Source: Acidimicrobiales bacterium
GTDB lineage: Bacteria > Actinomycetota > Acidimicrobiia > Acidimicrobiales > DATDAH01
Assembly (NCBI GenBank): GCA_016794585.1
Contig: JAEUJM010000031.1
Span: 62,001-126,000, forward strand
Length of the DNA stretch: 64,000 nucleotides
Reading direction: 5' to 3'
Shown: positions 49,904-58,881 of the stretch, in pieces
Position numbering within the stretch: position 1 is the first letter of the stretch
How the letters are laid out: each line of letters begins with the position of its first letter
The notes under the pieces: generated by a model
The model's database searches: none
Told to the model about the DNA's origin: nothing
The model's input: only the letters and a program-made list of their open reading frames with translations
Translations under genes and position numbers: made by a program

Positions 49904-50021
49904 TGGAAACCGAGCCTACTGGTGAGCCTGCCGTCGACGGGGTTGGGCGCGCCGCGATCCGTCGCGACGTCGGTGGGGAAGGTCTCTACCCCGACCCACA
50001 GCGGAGCGGACGCCCGGACCT

Positions 50022-50690
50022 TCAGGACGCTTCGAACTGCATCCGGGTGTTGCCGATGGTGATCTGGTCACCGTCGGCGAGGGCCTGCTGCGCCACCCGC
50101 ACCCCGTTCACCTTCACGCCGTTGGTCGAGCCGAGGTCGACGATGACGAAGCCGTTGCCCTGGGGGCGGATCTCGGCGTGGTGACGGCTGACGTTGGGGT
50201 CGTTGAGGGTGATGTTGCACTCGGGCAGCCGCCCGATGCTGAGGGCGTGCTCGCCCAGGGGCACCCGCTGGCGGGTGGGGAGGATGAGCGAGCCGGCGCC
50301 GATGCCGCCCTCGCCCTCGGCCAACTCGGCGTCGATGGAGAACGTGCCCGCCCGGAGACGGTCGGACTCGACCAAGGTCACCTTGACCGGCCCGACGAAG
50401 CGGTAGCGCTCGTCCCGGGCGTGCTCGCGGGCGGCCTCGCAGAGCTCGGACTCGAGGCGGTCGGACATCGACGCGAACCGCTCGATGTCGGCCGCGCTGA
50501 GCCACACGGTGAACTGGTTGGGGACGATGGTGGTGCCGCTGACGTCGACCGAGCGGTCGGCGTCCATCTCGCGCGTGAGGCGGCGGCCGAGCTCGACCGG
50601 GCGCAGCCCGCTCTTGAAGGCCCGGGCGAAGGTCCCCTCCACCATGCGCTCGAGACGGTTCTCGAAGGCCTTGATCACCACGGGCGTCAC
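50022..50690 (-). CDS. fhaA: DUF3662-FHA protein (FhaA)
   Basis: 222 residues. An N-terminal DUF3662 domain (VVIKAFENRLERMVEGTFAR ... PVELGRRLTREMD) and a C-terminal FHA domain (LSIGRLPECNITLNDPNVSR, VDLGSTNGVKVNGVR). Mycobacterial FhaA has a long Pro/Gln-rich linker between the two (over 500 residues in all); here the linker is almost absent, ~25 residues. First gene of the fhaA-fhaB-pstP-rodA-pbpA-pknB run, all on the minus strand. Confidence 0.92.
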   Translation of the reverse strand: MTPVVIKAFENRLERMVEGTFARAFKSGLRPVELGRRLTREMDADRSVDVSGTTIVPNQFTVWLSAADIERFASMSDRLESELCEAAREHARDERYRFVGPVKVTLVESDRLRAGTFSIDAELAEGEGGIGAGSLILPTRQRVPLGEHALSIGRLPECNITLNDPNVSRHHAEIRPQGNGFVIVDLGSTNGVKVNGVRVAQQALADGDQITIGNTRMQFEAS

Positions 50691-50827
50691 GATAGCGACT
50701 GACCCTCGTGCGACGGCGGGCCGTCGGCGCCTCGTGCTGTGGCCCCCGGCAGGGCGGGCATCGACCGTCGGTGCGGCGCCGTCGAGGAGACTCGGAGGAT
50801 CCGAGCCGCCACCGGGAGCGCCAGGAG

Positions 50828-52183
50828 ATGACAGGGCACCACGCCGACACCTCGGTGACCGTCGATGGCCGAGCGGGGCACACGCTGCGCGTCACCATCG
50901 TCGTTCTGGCGATCGCCACCGTCGTCGGGCTCGTGCTGCTGCGTCCCGCGGACCGGACGGACCCCACCGACGGCACTCCGTTCGACGTCGAGCAGGCCGA
51001 CGCCACCATCGTCGGCTTCTCCCTCCAGCCGTGCGCGGGCACCCTGCCCGACGACGACATCGACTGCTTCGAGTACGACATCGAGGTGACAAGCGGGCGC
51101 ACCGCCGGCGACCGCGCCACGTTCCAGCAGGCCGTGGCGACCGGGGGCGTCGAGCTGCGCACCGGCGACCGGGTGGTGGTGGCCCGCACCCCCGGCGCGC
51201 CGGAAGGCGCCGAGTACGCGTTCGTGGACTTCCAGCGGGACCGGCCCCTCCTGCTCCTGGTGGCGCTCTTCGTGGTGGCGGTGATCGCCCTCGGGCGGTG
51301 GCAGGGCGTCCGGGCGCTCGCCGCCGCGGGCGGTGCCGTGGCCTTCCTCGCCTGGTACCTGATGCCGGCGCTCCTCGACGGTGTGGCCCCGCTGCCGCTG
51401 GCCCTGGTGAGCGCGTCGGCCATCGCCTTCGTGGCCATCTACGTGACCCACGGCGTGAACGTGCCGTCGTCGATCGCCCTCGCCGGAACGCTGGGCAGCC
51501 TCGTGCTGGTGGGCGTGCTCGGCCTCGTGTTCATCGACGCGACCGGCCTCACCGGCCTCGCGTCGGAGGAGAGCGCCTTGCTCCGGCTCAGCGCCGGGAC
51601 CGTCGACTTCGAGGGCCTGCTCCTGGCCGGGCTCGTCATCGGTGCCCTCGGCGTGCTCGACGACGTCACCATCACCCAGGTGTCCGCGGTCTGGGAACTG
51701 CGCGCCGCCCGGCCCGACGACCCGCGCCGCACCGTCTTCCGCTCCGCGCTCCGTATCGGCCGCGACCACATCTCGTCCACCGTCAACACCCTCGTGCTGG
51801 CGTACGCCGGTGCCTCGCTGCCGCTGCTGCTGCTCTTCTCCCAGTCGAACCAGCCGCTCTCCCGGGTGCTGACCGGCGAGGTGGTGGCGGCCGAGATCGT
51901 CCGCACCCTCGTCGGGAGCATCGGCCTCGTGGCCGCGGTGCCGCTGACCACCGCCCTTGCCGTCGCGCTGCTGGCGCCTGCGGGCCGTGGGCGGCGGGCC
52001 GACGCGGGCCCCGAGACCGGTGGCGCGGGGCCGACGGGAACCGAGCTCACCGGCGATCTCGGTGGCCGGGACGCGGCCTCCGGCCCGTCCGACCCGGTGG
52101 CGCTCGCCGGTGGGCCGGGACCGGTCGACCGTGGCGACGACGACACCTGGGACGAGTTCAGCCCCCAGCCCGACCACTTCTGA
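50828..52183 (+). CDS. YibE/F-like membrane protein
   Basis: 451 residues from ATG 50828 (AGGAG lies directly before it, too close to be ideal; GTG 50852 is an alternative). One N-terminal helix, an extracytoplasmic domain of ~100 residues, then seven or eight helices with the YibE/F block DFEGLLLAGLVIGALGVLDD and VTITQVSAVWELR. YibE/F proteins are polytopic; their role is unsettled. Divergent from fhaA. Confidence 0.85.
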   Translation: MTGHHADTSVTVDGRAGHTLRVTIVVLAIATVVGLVLLRPADRTDPTDGTPFDVEQADATIVGFSLQPCAGTLPDDDIDCFEYDIEVTSGRTAGDRATFQQAVATGGVELRTGDRVVVARTPGAPEGAEYAFVDFQRDRPLLLLVALFVVAVIALGRWQGVRALAAAGGAVAFLAWYLMPALLDGVAPLPLALVSASAIAFVAIYVTHGVNVPSSIALAGTLGSLVLVGVLGLVFIDATGLTGLASEESALLRLSAGTVDFEGLLLAGLVIGALGVLDDVTITQVSAVWELRAARPDDPRRTVFRSALRIGRDHISSTVNTLVLAYAGASLPLLLLFSQSNQPLSRVLTGEVVAAEIVRTLVGSIGLVAAVPLTTALAVALLAPAGRGRRADAGPETGGAGPTGTELTGDLGGRDAASGPSDPVALAGGPGPVDRGDDDTWDEFSPQPDHF

Positions 52184-52206
52184 CCCCGCCACCCGATGCC
52201 GACTGC

Positions 52207-53280
52207 TCACCGGTCGGACCCCGCACCGGCGCTGACGGGGGCCCGCTGCGGCTCCTCGGGCGCAGGGGGCGCCGGCGGGGCGGGAGCGGACGGGGGCGGC
52301 GGGGGGAACCCACCGCCGGCGGGGCCCGAGCCGGAGCCGCCGGCGCCGGCGGGGTGGCGGCGGCGGTACCAGCGGCGAGCGACGTGGGCGGCGGCCCACA
52401 CCACCAGCACGAGCGGCAGCCAGGGCAGCAATGCGAACAGGACCAGACCCACGACGGTGGCCACCTTGACCAGGGCGTCCCAGCCGCCCCGGAAGGCGTC
52501 GAGGAAGCCGGGCAGCTCGTCGGGCTCGTCCTGGGGGGTGTCGGGCGAGTCGGGCGTCGGCGTCAGGGTGACCGTGATGGTGGCGAGCGCCACCTGGTCG
52601 CCGATGGTCCGGCGCTGGCCGCGGAGAGTCTCGAGGGTGGTCTCCCGGTTGAGCAGCTCGCTCTCGAGCACCGCGATGTCGGCGATGTCGTCGGCCCGCA
52701 GGATGAGGGCCCGGAGGCGCTCGACGGACGCCTCGGCGGTGGCGATGCGGCTGTCGAGGTCCACCACCTGAGACGTGACGTCCTCACTGCCGATCTGGCG
52801 GTCCTCGGCCTCGCCCAGCGCAGCGACGTCGTCGAGGACGCGCTCGAACGACGCCGGCGGGACCTTGAGGGTCAGGACCGAGCCGGGGTCGGACGTCCTC
52901 GAGGTCTGCTCGCCGAAGACCAGCCCGCCGGCCCCCGTGGCGATGCGGCCCACCCTGGTCACCGCCCGGTCGAGGTCCGCCACCACGACCGCGACGCTGC
53001 CGGTGAGGATCAGCTCGCGGTTGGCGCTGGCGGCGGCGACGGCCGGGTCGACCCCGCTGCCGCTCCCGCCGGCCGCGCTCTCGGTCGCCGCGTCGCCCGC
53101 CGAGGCGCCGTCGGACGGCGCCGCCTCGTCGGCGGCGAACTCGGCCGGCGCGGCGGCGTCGCTGGAGCTGGACTCGTCCACCCCGGACGACGAGCACCCC
53201 GCGGCCACGACGGCAGCGAGCAGGAAGGCGAGGAGGCCGGCGGCGAGCCGGCGGGGACGGAGGGCACCGGAGGAGCGCAT
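52207..53280 (-). CDS. DUF4349 lipoprotein
   Basis: 357 residues. Lipoprotein signal: basic start, hydrophobic stretch (LAAGLLAFLLAAVVAAG) and lipobox AAGC. After a Ser/Ala/Asp-rich spacer the DUF4349 domain begins (LILTGSVAVVVADLDRAVTR), with a coiled coil (VERLRALILRADDIADIAVL) and a C-terminal membrane helix (LVLFALLPWLPLVLVVWAAA), then a Pro-rich tail. Function unknown. Convergent with the YibE/F gene; the divergent neighbour is the tRNA. Confidence 0.85.
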   Translation of the reverse strand: MRSSGALRPRRLAAGLLAFLLAAVVAAGCSSSGVDESSSSDAAAPAEFAADEAAPSDGASAGDAATESAAGGSGSGVDPAVAAASANRELILTGSVAVVVADLDRAVTRVGRIATGAGGLVFGEQTSRTSDPGSVLTLKVPPASFERVLDDVAALGEAEDRQIGSEDVTSQVVDLDSRIATAEASVERLRALILRADDIADIAVLESELLNRETTLETLRGQRRTIGDQVALATITVTLTPTPDSPDTPQDEPDELPGFLDAFRGGWDALVKVATVVGLVLFALLPWLPLVLVVWAAAHVARRWYRRRHPAGAGGSGSGPAGGGFPPPPPSAPAPPAPPAPEEPQRAPVSAGAGSDR

Positions 53281-53355
53281 GCCCGTGTGACGTGCGGCAC
53301 GCCCCGGCTGGTTCCCCGGCGGCGAACCGAATCTGGATCAGGGGCCGGGAGGCGC

Positions 53356-53361
53356 TACGCT
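53356..53361 (+). promoter_or_regulatory. Candidate -10 element of tRNA-Leu (TACGCT)
   Basis: TACGCT stands 16 bases before the tRNA; the same hexamer precedes trpG. Confidence 0.35.
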
Positions 53362-53377
53362 CGTCTGCTCACCACTC

Positions 53378-53462
53378 GGGCGAGTGGCGGAATTTGGTAG
53401 ACGCGCAGGATTCAGGTTCCTGTGTCCGAAAGGACGTGGGGGTTCAAGTCCCCCCTCGCCCA
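53378..53462 (+). tRNA. tRNA-Leu (anticodon CAG)
   Basis: 85 bases. Acceptor GGGCGAG (53378-53384) pairs with CTCGCCC (53455-53461), discriminator A. The anticodon stem CAGGA/TCCTG encloses TTCAGGT, with anticodon CAG at 53413-53415. A long variable arm (TGTCC-GAAA-GGACG) marks a class II tRNA, and the T arm is GGGGG-TTCAAGT-CCCCC. CCA is not encoded. The position after the fhaA block equals that of leuT in M. tuberculosis. An island with integrase remnants follows, so its 3' end may be an integration site. Confidence 0.95.
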
Positions 53463-53595
53463 CAACGTTTTCCCTGGTCAGAGCCACATTCCAGGGCGGC
53501 GAGAAGGCCGATCTCTACCAGATCTCTACCGGCACGCGCGTAACTACGTGTCTCGGCGCTGCAGTGCAGGTCCTACGGACCTTACATGCGGGGTC

Positions 53596-56500
53596 TCAGC
53601 ACAATGCCTCGATGTCGTCTAGGGCTCGATCGATGTCGGCGAGGTTGATGCCGCCACCTTGCTCCTTCGTGGTGAAGAGGTTGATGCCCTCGACGTATCC
53701 GTTGTCCGCGTACCACTGCTTCTTCCTCGCCCAGCCAGCGGCGTAGATGGTCTGGTCGAGCATCCCGAGGTGCTCCAGGATGATCGGGTCGCCGGCGGCA
53801 TCAGCGAACGTGAAGTCGGGTTCCTTCCATGACCCGTCGCCGTTCGCGGCGAAGACCTTCTCCTCGTACTTGGGCACGAGTCCGCGGTCGACGCAGCGGC
53901 TGTAGATGATCAGTTCGGACTTCGATCTGACCGCTTGACCGTCGGTGTGGCGATGGATCAGGTGCTCGGCCCAGCGTCGCCCGGGGATGTCTCGGACGCT
54001 GGTGCGGAACAGGTTGGTGTTTCGCTGGAACGTGTCGGAGTTGTCGGGGTTTCGTAGGTCGAGCACCGAGGCGAGGCTGTCGCCTTGAAGAAGTAGGACC
54101 AGTCGTGTCTTGGATCGCGTGAGCGCGGTGTACACGAGCTCGCGCCGTGCGAGCCGAGTTCCCTGGGGGAGTACGACGATCACCGTCCCGAAGTCGGAGC
54201 CCTGGGACTTGTGGATCGTGATCGCGTACGCGAGGTCGATGATCCCTCGGCCGGTCTCGGGGTCCCCGAAGTCGTTGCGCCAGAACCCCCAGGTGTGCTC
54301 CGGACGACCCGCGAAGATGATGTCCATCACGTCGCCCTTCTTGATCTTGCCGTAGGTGCGGGAGTCGTTGGCGCAGAGACCGACCTCGCCATTCGCGAGG
54401 TAGTCGTTTGTGGCGGCATGGGACGGGACGTGCCAGCCATGCCGGTCCCTTTGGTTCGAGGTCAGCATCACCTTGTCGAGTCGGAGGATCTCTTGTGGAC
54501 CGAACGGATCGGACCAGTTGTTCCCTCGTCGGCGAGCCTGACGGAGTTCGCCGCTCCGCCAGCTGTGCTGCGTCCACTGGTTGAGGTCATCCACACCCCA
54601 TGTGTTGCCTCGGACGGGCGTGATGATCTGCCACGACTCCGCCTTGTCGATGTCGGCAACCTCCGGCCACTTGGGGCCATCGACGATCCCGAGACTCGCG
54701 TTGAACGCCTTGGTGTCACCTGCCCGGATCCCGGCCGTGGACTCGAGGACTTGGAGAAGCGTCGCGTGGAGGTCCGCCTCGTCGGTCCAGAAGAGGACAT
54801 CGAGATCGTTCAGTGGCTTCCCCGTGATGACGTCGCCGAGGATCGCGTCCGCGTCAACGCGGGTGTCGTCGGTGAAGAGGTTCGCGAACCGCAGCGTGTC
54901 GCTGCTTGCACCGGACACGTTTCGAACCTCGGTTCGAAGGCGAGCAATTGCCCCCTGGCGATGGGCGACCTTGGCTGGCTCGTCTTCATCGTCTGCGAAG
55001 GTGATGTCGCCGGAGAGGTGTGCGACAAGATCGGCGAATGGTCGCCCGGGTCCGATCGGAGGTAGCTGATGCGGGTCGCCGACGAGGATGACCCTGTCGA
55101 CGGAAGTGGACAGTGCGGCGAGGACCGCGAGCAAGGTCTCCTCGGTGAGCATCGAAGCCTCGTCGATTACGACAGTTCGATGACCGTCGTACGTGCCTTT
55201 GCTCTTGTCGAGGATTCGCGGTTCCATTCGGTCGCCGTCGAAGCAATCCTGCGACCAGAGGAACTGCGCGACGGTCTGCACGGCTGACGGCTCAACGATG
55301 CCCTTCTGAAGTCGGACTCTGGCTTTGCCCGTGGGTGCGAGGAACAGAATCGGTCCGCTGAGCAGACTGCTTCGTGACAGCGCGCCAAGGACGGTTGTCT
55401 TGCCGGTGCCGGCGCTGCCGACGAGGACGGTGAGCTTCCGGCTGATGATGACGTCGAGGGCGGCCGCCTGCTCCGCAAGCGCGGCGGCGTTGCGGGCGAG
55501 TGTGGGGTCGAAGCCGGGGTCCTTGGTTCGCACGGACGCTTCGAGCAGCGGACCCCAGCTCTCAACGACCAATGGCAACGCACGGTTGGCGCGCGCAGCG
55601 AGTGTCTTCTGGAGACGGTCGCCGATGCTTGCTCGGCGGGTGAGCTGGATCCACGTGTGGTCCGGAGCAACGTTGATGAGACCGCCGATGTCGTCAACGT
55701 GCGCTTCGATCCAGGTAGGCCCGATATCGACCGGCACCGCGACGGGGAGACCCGCCGCAGCCTCTCGAGCAGCGTCGGCGCCGTAAAGAGTGTCGCCCTC
55801 CGCTTCGGCGGCTCGGAGAACGTCAGTGAGGGCCGCCCGATGTCGTCGAGCGTCGTTCACCGGGATCTGGGTCTTGCGTGTTCCGTCTCCGATCACGGCC
55901 CGATCGACTGTCGCGAAACCGATCGGGCCTTCGGTGACGGTGCCCTGATCAAACTCGGACAGCAAGTACGGGTTCTCGACGATCTCCTTGTTCTCGATCA
56001 GTCGTCTCGTTGTCCTGTGTCGCTTGGTCGGCTGGTACCAGCGATCCGCCTGCTTCCCCGTCAGGTCGATCCGTGAGAGCGACTTCGCGAAGGTGAGCCG
56101 CGCCGGATCATTCGATACGACCAGCCACTCCTTCGCATACGACTCGATCGGCCCGTCGAACTGAGGGGCCGGGGACGCGTCGCTCCCGTCGAGTATCCGT
56201 GAGACAACCCGCCACGGGTCCTTCGTGAAGTTCGCGTCGGTGGCGTCGAGGTAACGGCACAGACTGGTTCCCATCGGCAGGCCGGCCGCTTCGAGGACAG
56301 CCCCGATGCCTGGGTACTCGCCACGTATCGTCCATGCGCTGGCCAGACGCTCGTTGAGCCAGAGCTCGGTCGCGGCCCAGTCTCCGGGCACGATGTTGTG
56401 CTCGCGGATCTTGGCGACGACTCCAATCGCTTGCGTGAGCACCGAAATGGCCGCGTCGTCGGAGACATGTTCGGAGCGATACGAGAACTGCGGAATGTGG

Positions 56501-57318
56501 CCTGGCTCAGGGACCAGACGAAGTTCGCGAGCCATCGCTTGGCGTCGCGCGTCCTCGTGCGGATCGCCGGTCGGGGCCAGGTACTGCTGGAATGGGATCA
56601 GAAGGCCGCCGACGCCGTGTGGGCGGAGGGTATGGCTGACCTCTCGCTGCCAGATTGGATGTTGGCGCTTCGTACTGTCCGACGAGTCGTAGTAACGGGT
56701 GGGGCCAAGCTGGTTCACGAGGCCGATCCCAACGATCAGCCGAGTGACGTCGTCGAAGATCGGCTGGCGAGTCTTCGTATAGAAGAACGTCAGCGATTCG
56801 TGGCGCCTGATCGGGCCGAAGAACCCGTCGAGGATCTGCTCCTGGACGCCGGGATGGAACACCCAGTCCGACGTGTACGCGGGCGGTGCGTCGTCCGCAG
56901 GCAGTGGCGAGAGAAGCCTCGGCTGCACGAAGTCCTCCAACTCGCGGCGCGACATCCAACGGAACGGCACCGCGTGCGCAGTGTGGGGCTCTACGGTCCA
57001 TTCGGTCCGCTGCAGGTGCCCGTGGCTGGGTGCGAGCGCAGTCCAGTTCTTGTACGGGTGTTCATGGGAGATGCGCCACTTCGCTTCAGCCATGAAGCCG
57101 CCCGACTCATCGGCGCAAGGGGGGAGCTCAGCGGGGTTCGAGAATGACTTGAAGGATTCACCCGTTCGGCCGATCTCGACGGCCACGTCGCGGTTAGCGG
57201 CGATGTTGGTGTACTCGATGCAGTGGCAATTTGCGGCGGGATCTTGGCAGACCGTTCCGTTCCAGCCGCTGTCGTGCCAAGGGACACGTAGCGACAGGTG
57301 GCGGGCGCGTACAGGCAT
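53596..57318 (-). CDS. RecD-like SF1 helicase fused to a C-terminal PD-(D/E)xK nuclease-like domain
   Basis: 1240 residues. The N-terminal ~600 residues begin with a Cys-rich element (WNGTVCQDPAANCHC) and are otherwise unassigned. The helicase core has Walker A GSAGTGKTTVLGAL near 636, DEAS Walker B (VVIDEASMLT, near 719), GDPHQLPPIGPGRPF, and the UvrD-C2 part (YAITIHKSQGSDF, VYTALTRSKTRLVLLL). The last ~130 residues (SELIIYSRCVDRGL, EPDFTFADAAGDPIILEHLG) have the D...ExH/K spacing of restriction-type nucleases. Probably an anti-phage DNA-processing enzyme. It is the first gene of the island, ending 134 bases from the tRNA. Confidence 0.75.
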   Translation of the reverse strand: MPVRARHLSLRVPWHDSGWNGTVCQDPAANCHCIEYTNIAANRDVAVEIGRTGESFKSFSNPAELPPCADESGGFMAEAKWRISHEHPYKNWTALAPSHGHLQRTEWTVEPHTAHAVPFRWMSRRELEDFVQPRLLSPLPADDAPPAYTSDWVFHPGVQEQILDGFFGPIRRHESLTFFYTKTRQPIFDDVTRLIVGIGLVNQLGPTRYYDSSDSTKRQHPIWQREVSHTLRPHGVGGLLIPFQQYLAPTGDPHEDARRQAMARELRLVPEPGHIPQFSYRSEHVSDDAAISVLTQAIGVVAKIREHNIVPGDWAATELWLNERLASAWTIRGEYPGIGAVLEAAGLPMGTSLCRYLDATDANFTKDPWRVVSRILDGSDASPAPQFDGPIESYAKEWLVVSNDPARLTFAKSLSRIDLTGKQADRWYQPTKRHRTTRRLIENKEIVENPYLLSEFDQGTVTEGPIGFATVDRAVIGDGTRKTQIPVNDARRHRAALTDVLRAAEAEGDTLYGADAAREAAAGLPVAVPVDIGPTWIEAHVDDIGGLINVAPDHTWIQLTRRASIGDRLQKTLAARANRALPLVVESWGPLLEASVRTKDPGFDPTLARNAAALAEQAAALDVIISRKLTVLVGSAGTGKTTVLGALSRSSLLSGPILFLAPTGKARVRLQKGIVEPSAVQTVAQFLWSQDCFDGDRMEPRILDKSKGTYDGHRTVVIDEASMLTEETLLAVLAALSTSVDRVILVGDPHQLPPIGPGRPFADLVAHLSGDITFADDEDEPAKVAHRQGAIARLRTEVRNVSGASSDTLRFANLFTDDTRVDADAILGDVITGKPLNDLDVLFWTDEADLHATLLQVLESTAGIRAGDTKAFNASLGIVDGPKWPEVADIDKAESWQIITPVRGNTWGVDDLNQWTQHSWRSGELRQARRRGNNWSDPFGPQEILRLDKVMLTSNQRDRHGWHVPSHAATNDYLANGEVGLCANDSRTYGKIKKGDVMDIIFAGRPEHTWGFWRNDFGDPETGRGIIDLAYAITIHKSQGSDFGTVIVVLPQGTRLARRELVYTALTRSKTRLVLLLQGDSLASVLDLRNPDNSDTFQRNTNLFRTSVRDIPGRRWAEHLIHRHTDGQAVRSKSELIIYSRCVDRGLVPKYEEKVFAANGDGSWKEPDFTFADAAGDPIILEHLGMLDQTIYAAGWARKKQWYADNGYVEGINLFTTKEQGGGINLADIDRALDDIEALC

Positions 57319-57404
57319 GGCAACGACCTCGGGCTCGGGCTCGGCGACTCAAATGTTGGTGAAGCCTGAATCATTGCCGGTGACTTCCGAGCCCGCCGAG
57401 AAAC

Positions 57405-58010
57405 TCATCGCCCGCCGGAGGAGCCACCTAGGACGAGTGTGGCGATCCGTTCGGCAGCCTCGTCGTGGAGGGTCGGAGCGACGGGGCTATAGATGCCAAG
57501 GGTGATGGCGATCGTCGAGTGACCGAGGCTCTCTTGCACGACACGTGGGTGAATGCCTTGCTCTAGCGCCAACGTCGCCGACGTGTGGCGCAGTCCCTTG
57601 AGCGTCAGTCTCGGCAAATCTGCCCCCGTCACCCGGCGCAGGAACGTTGAGCTGACCGACTCGGGCTTGAGGCAGGCGCCGTCCGGCTGGTGGAACACTA
57701 GGCACTCGTCGGCGAAGTCGGCGCCGATGAGCAGGCGCTCCTCGAGCATCCGCTTACGGTGCGCACGCAGCACGGCCACCGTCGCCGAGTCGAGCGCGAT
57801 CGGACGACGGCCGCGGGCGGTCTTGGGCTCGCCGATCGTCACTTTGCCTCGGACGGAGATGATCGTCTGGACCACACGTAGGCGGCCGGCGTCGAGGTCG
57901 ACATCGGACCAGCGCAGGCCGAGCGCCTCGCCGCGGCGCATCCCGGTCGTGGCCAGCAGGACCCACAGCGGATGCAGCCGGTCACCGGCCGCCGGGGACG
58001 AGTCGTTGGG
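57405..58010 (-). pseudogene. Tyrosine recombinase (integrase), N-terminally truncated
   Basis: The catalytic domain is preserved: LWVLLATTGMRRGEALGLRW (first Arg), LTLKGLRHTSATLALEQG (K-x-x-R), LGHS and the nucleophile Tyr in LGIYSPVAP; the C-terminus is complete at 57405. The N-terminal DNA-binding domain and the beginning of the catalytic domain are missing, and similarity ends near 58000, where Fic-protein sequence on the other strand begins. The longest ATG-started piece is 57405-57941. It is a remnant of the element that probably used the nearby tRNA-Leu. Confidence 0.8.
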
Positions 58011-58014
58011 TGGC

Positions 58015-58731
58015 GTCGTCCGAACCGAGCAGAACTGGATCGGCGGGAGCTCCTACAACCCCTGCTCCGCCGCGTTCGTCCCGCCACCGCCCGAGGACGT
58101 CGAGGGCCTGCTCGCCGACCTCCTGGAATACGTGAACGGTGGTGACCACTCCCCACTTGTGCAGGCCGCCCTCGCCCACGCCCAGTTCGAGACGATCCAC
58201 CCGTTCGCCGATGGCAACGGCCGGACCGGACGCGCCCTCATCCACGTCGTGCTGCGACGCCGAGGCCTCGCCCCGGCGTTCGTCCCGCCCATCAGCCTCG
58301 TCCTGGCCACCTGGGCCGACACCTATGTCGCCGGCCTAACCGAGTTCCGCCACCTCGCCGAGCCCAACAGCACCGAGCGTTCAGCTGCGGCCGCCGAATG
58401 GCTCCGGCTGTTCGTCAGCGCGACGACGCGTGCCTGCCATGACGCCGAGCAGTACGCCGATCGGATCGACGACATGACGGCTCAGTGGCGAACCCAGCTG
58501 GGCCGGATTCGTGCCGACTCTGGGATCGACCGGCTTCTCCGGATCCTTCCCGGTGCGCCAGTGATCAGCGTCGATTCGGCGAGCGCGCTGATCGGCCGAT
58601 CCAAGGCCCGGACCACCGACGCGGTCAACGCGCTCGCCGAGGCCGGCGTCCTTCGTCAGCGAAACGTCGGCAAGCAGCGCTACCGCGTGTTCGAGGCCAC
58701 CGCCGTCCTCGAGCTCTTCAATGACTCGAGC
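58015..58731 (+). pseudogene. Fic/DOC AMPylase-like protein, truncated
   Basis: The frame enters abruptly at VVRTEQNWIGGSSYNPCSAA and contains the complete catalytic motif HPFADGNGRTGR, then a winged-helix tail (SVDSASALIGRSKARTTDAV, RQRNVGKQRYRVFEATAVLE). The N-terminal ~130 residues of the family, including the usual start, are absent; only a TTG at 58006 could serve. There is no stop at the normal end: the frame continues through unrelated residues into the next gene. So it is broken at both ends. It stands head to head with the truncated integrase. Confidence 0.75.
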
Positions 58732-58881
58732 GCAACCTCGCGAGTCCGATCGGGGACACCGCACGTGCTGCTCCGGTCCGCGCTGTGCCGCGTCGGCAGC
58801 CGTGAGGTAGCCATCGCCGGCGAGTGTGCGCGCAAGGCTGCTAAACGGGCGGTCGCTGCCGGCGTCGGCGAAGATCGCAGC

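Noticed and set aside
53422-53622. Small ORF overlapping the tRNA
   Set aside because: Begins inside the tRNA and has no recognisable sequence or ribosome binding site.
58168-58180. Copy of the tRNA-Leu 3' end (CCCTCGCCCAC) as the second attachment site of the island
   Set aside because: Only 11 bases match and they fall in conserved codons of the Fic domain; the true end is probably beyond the window.
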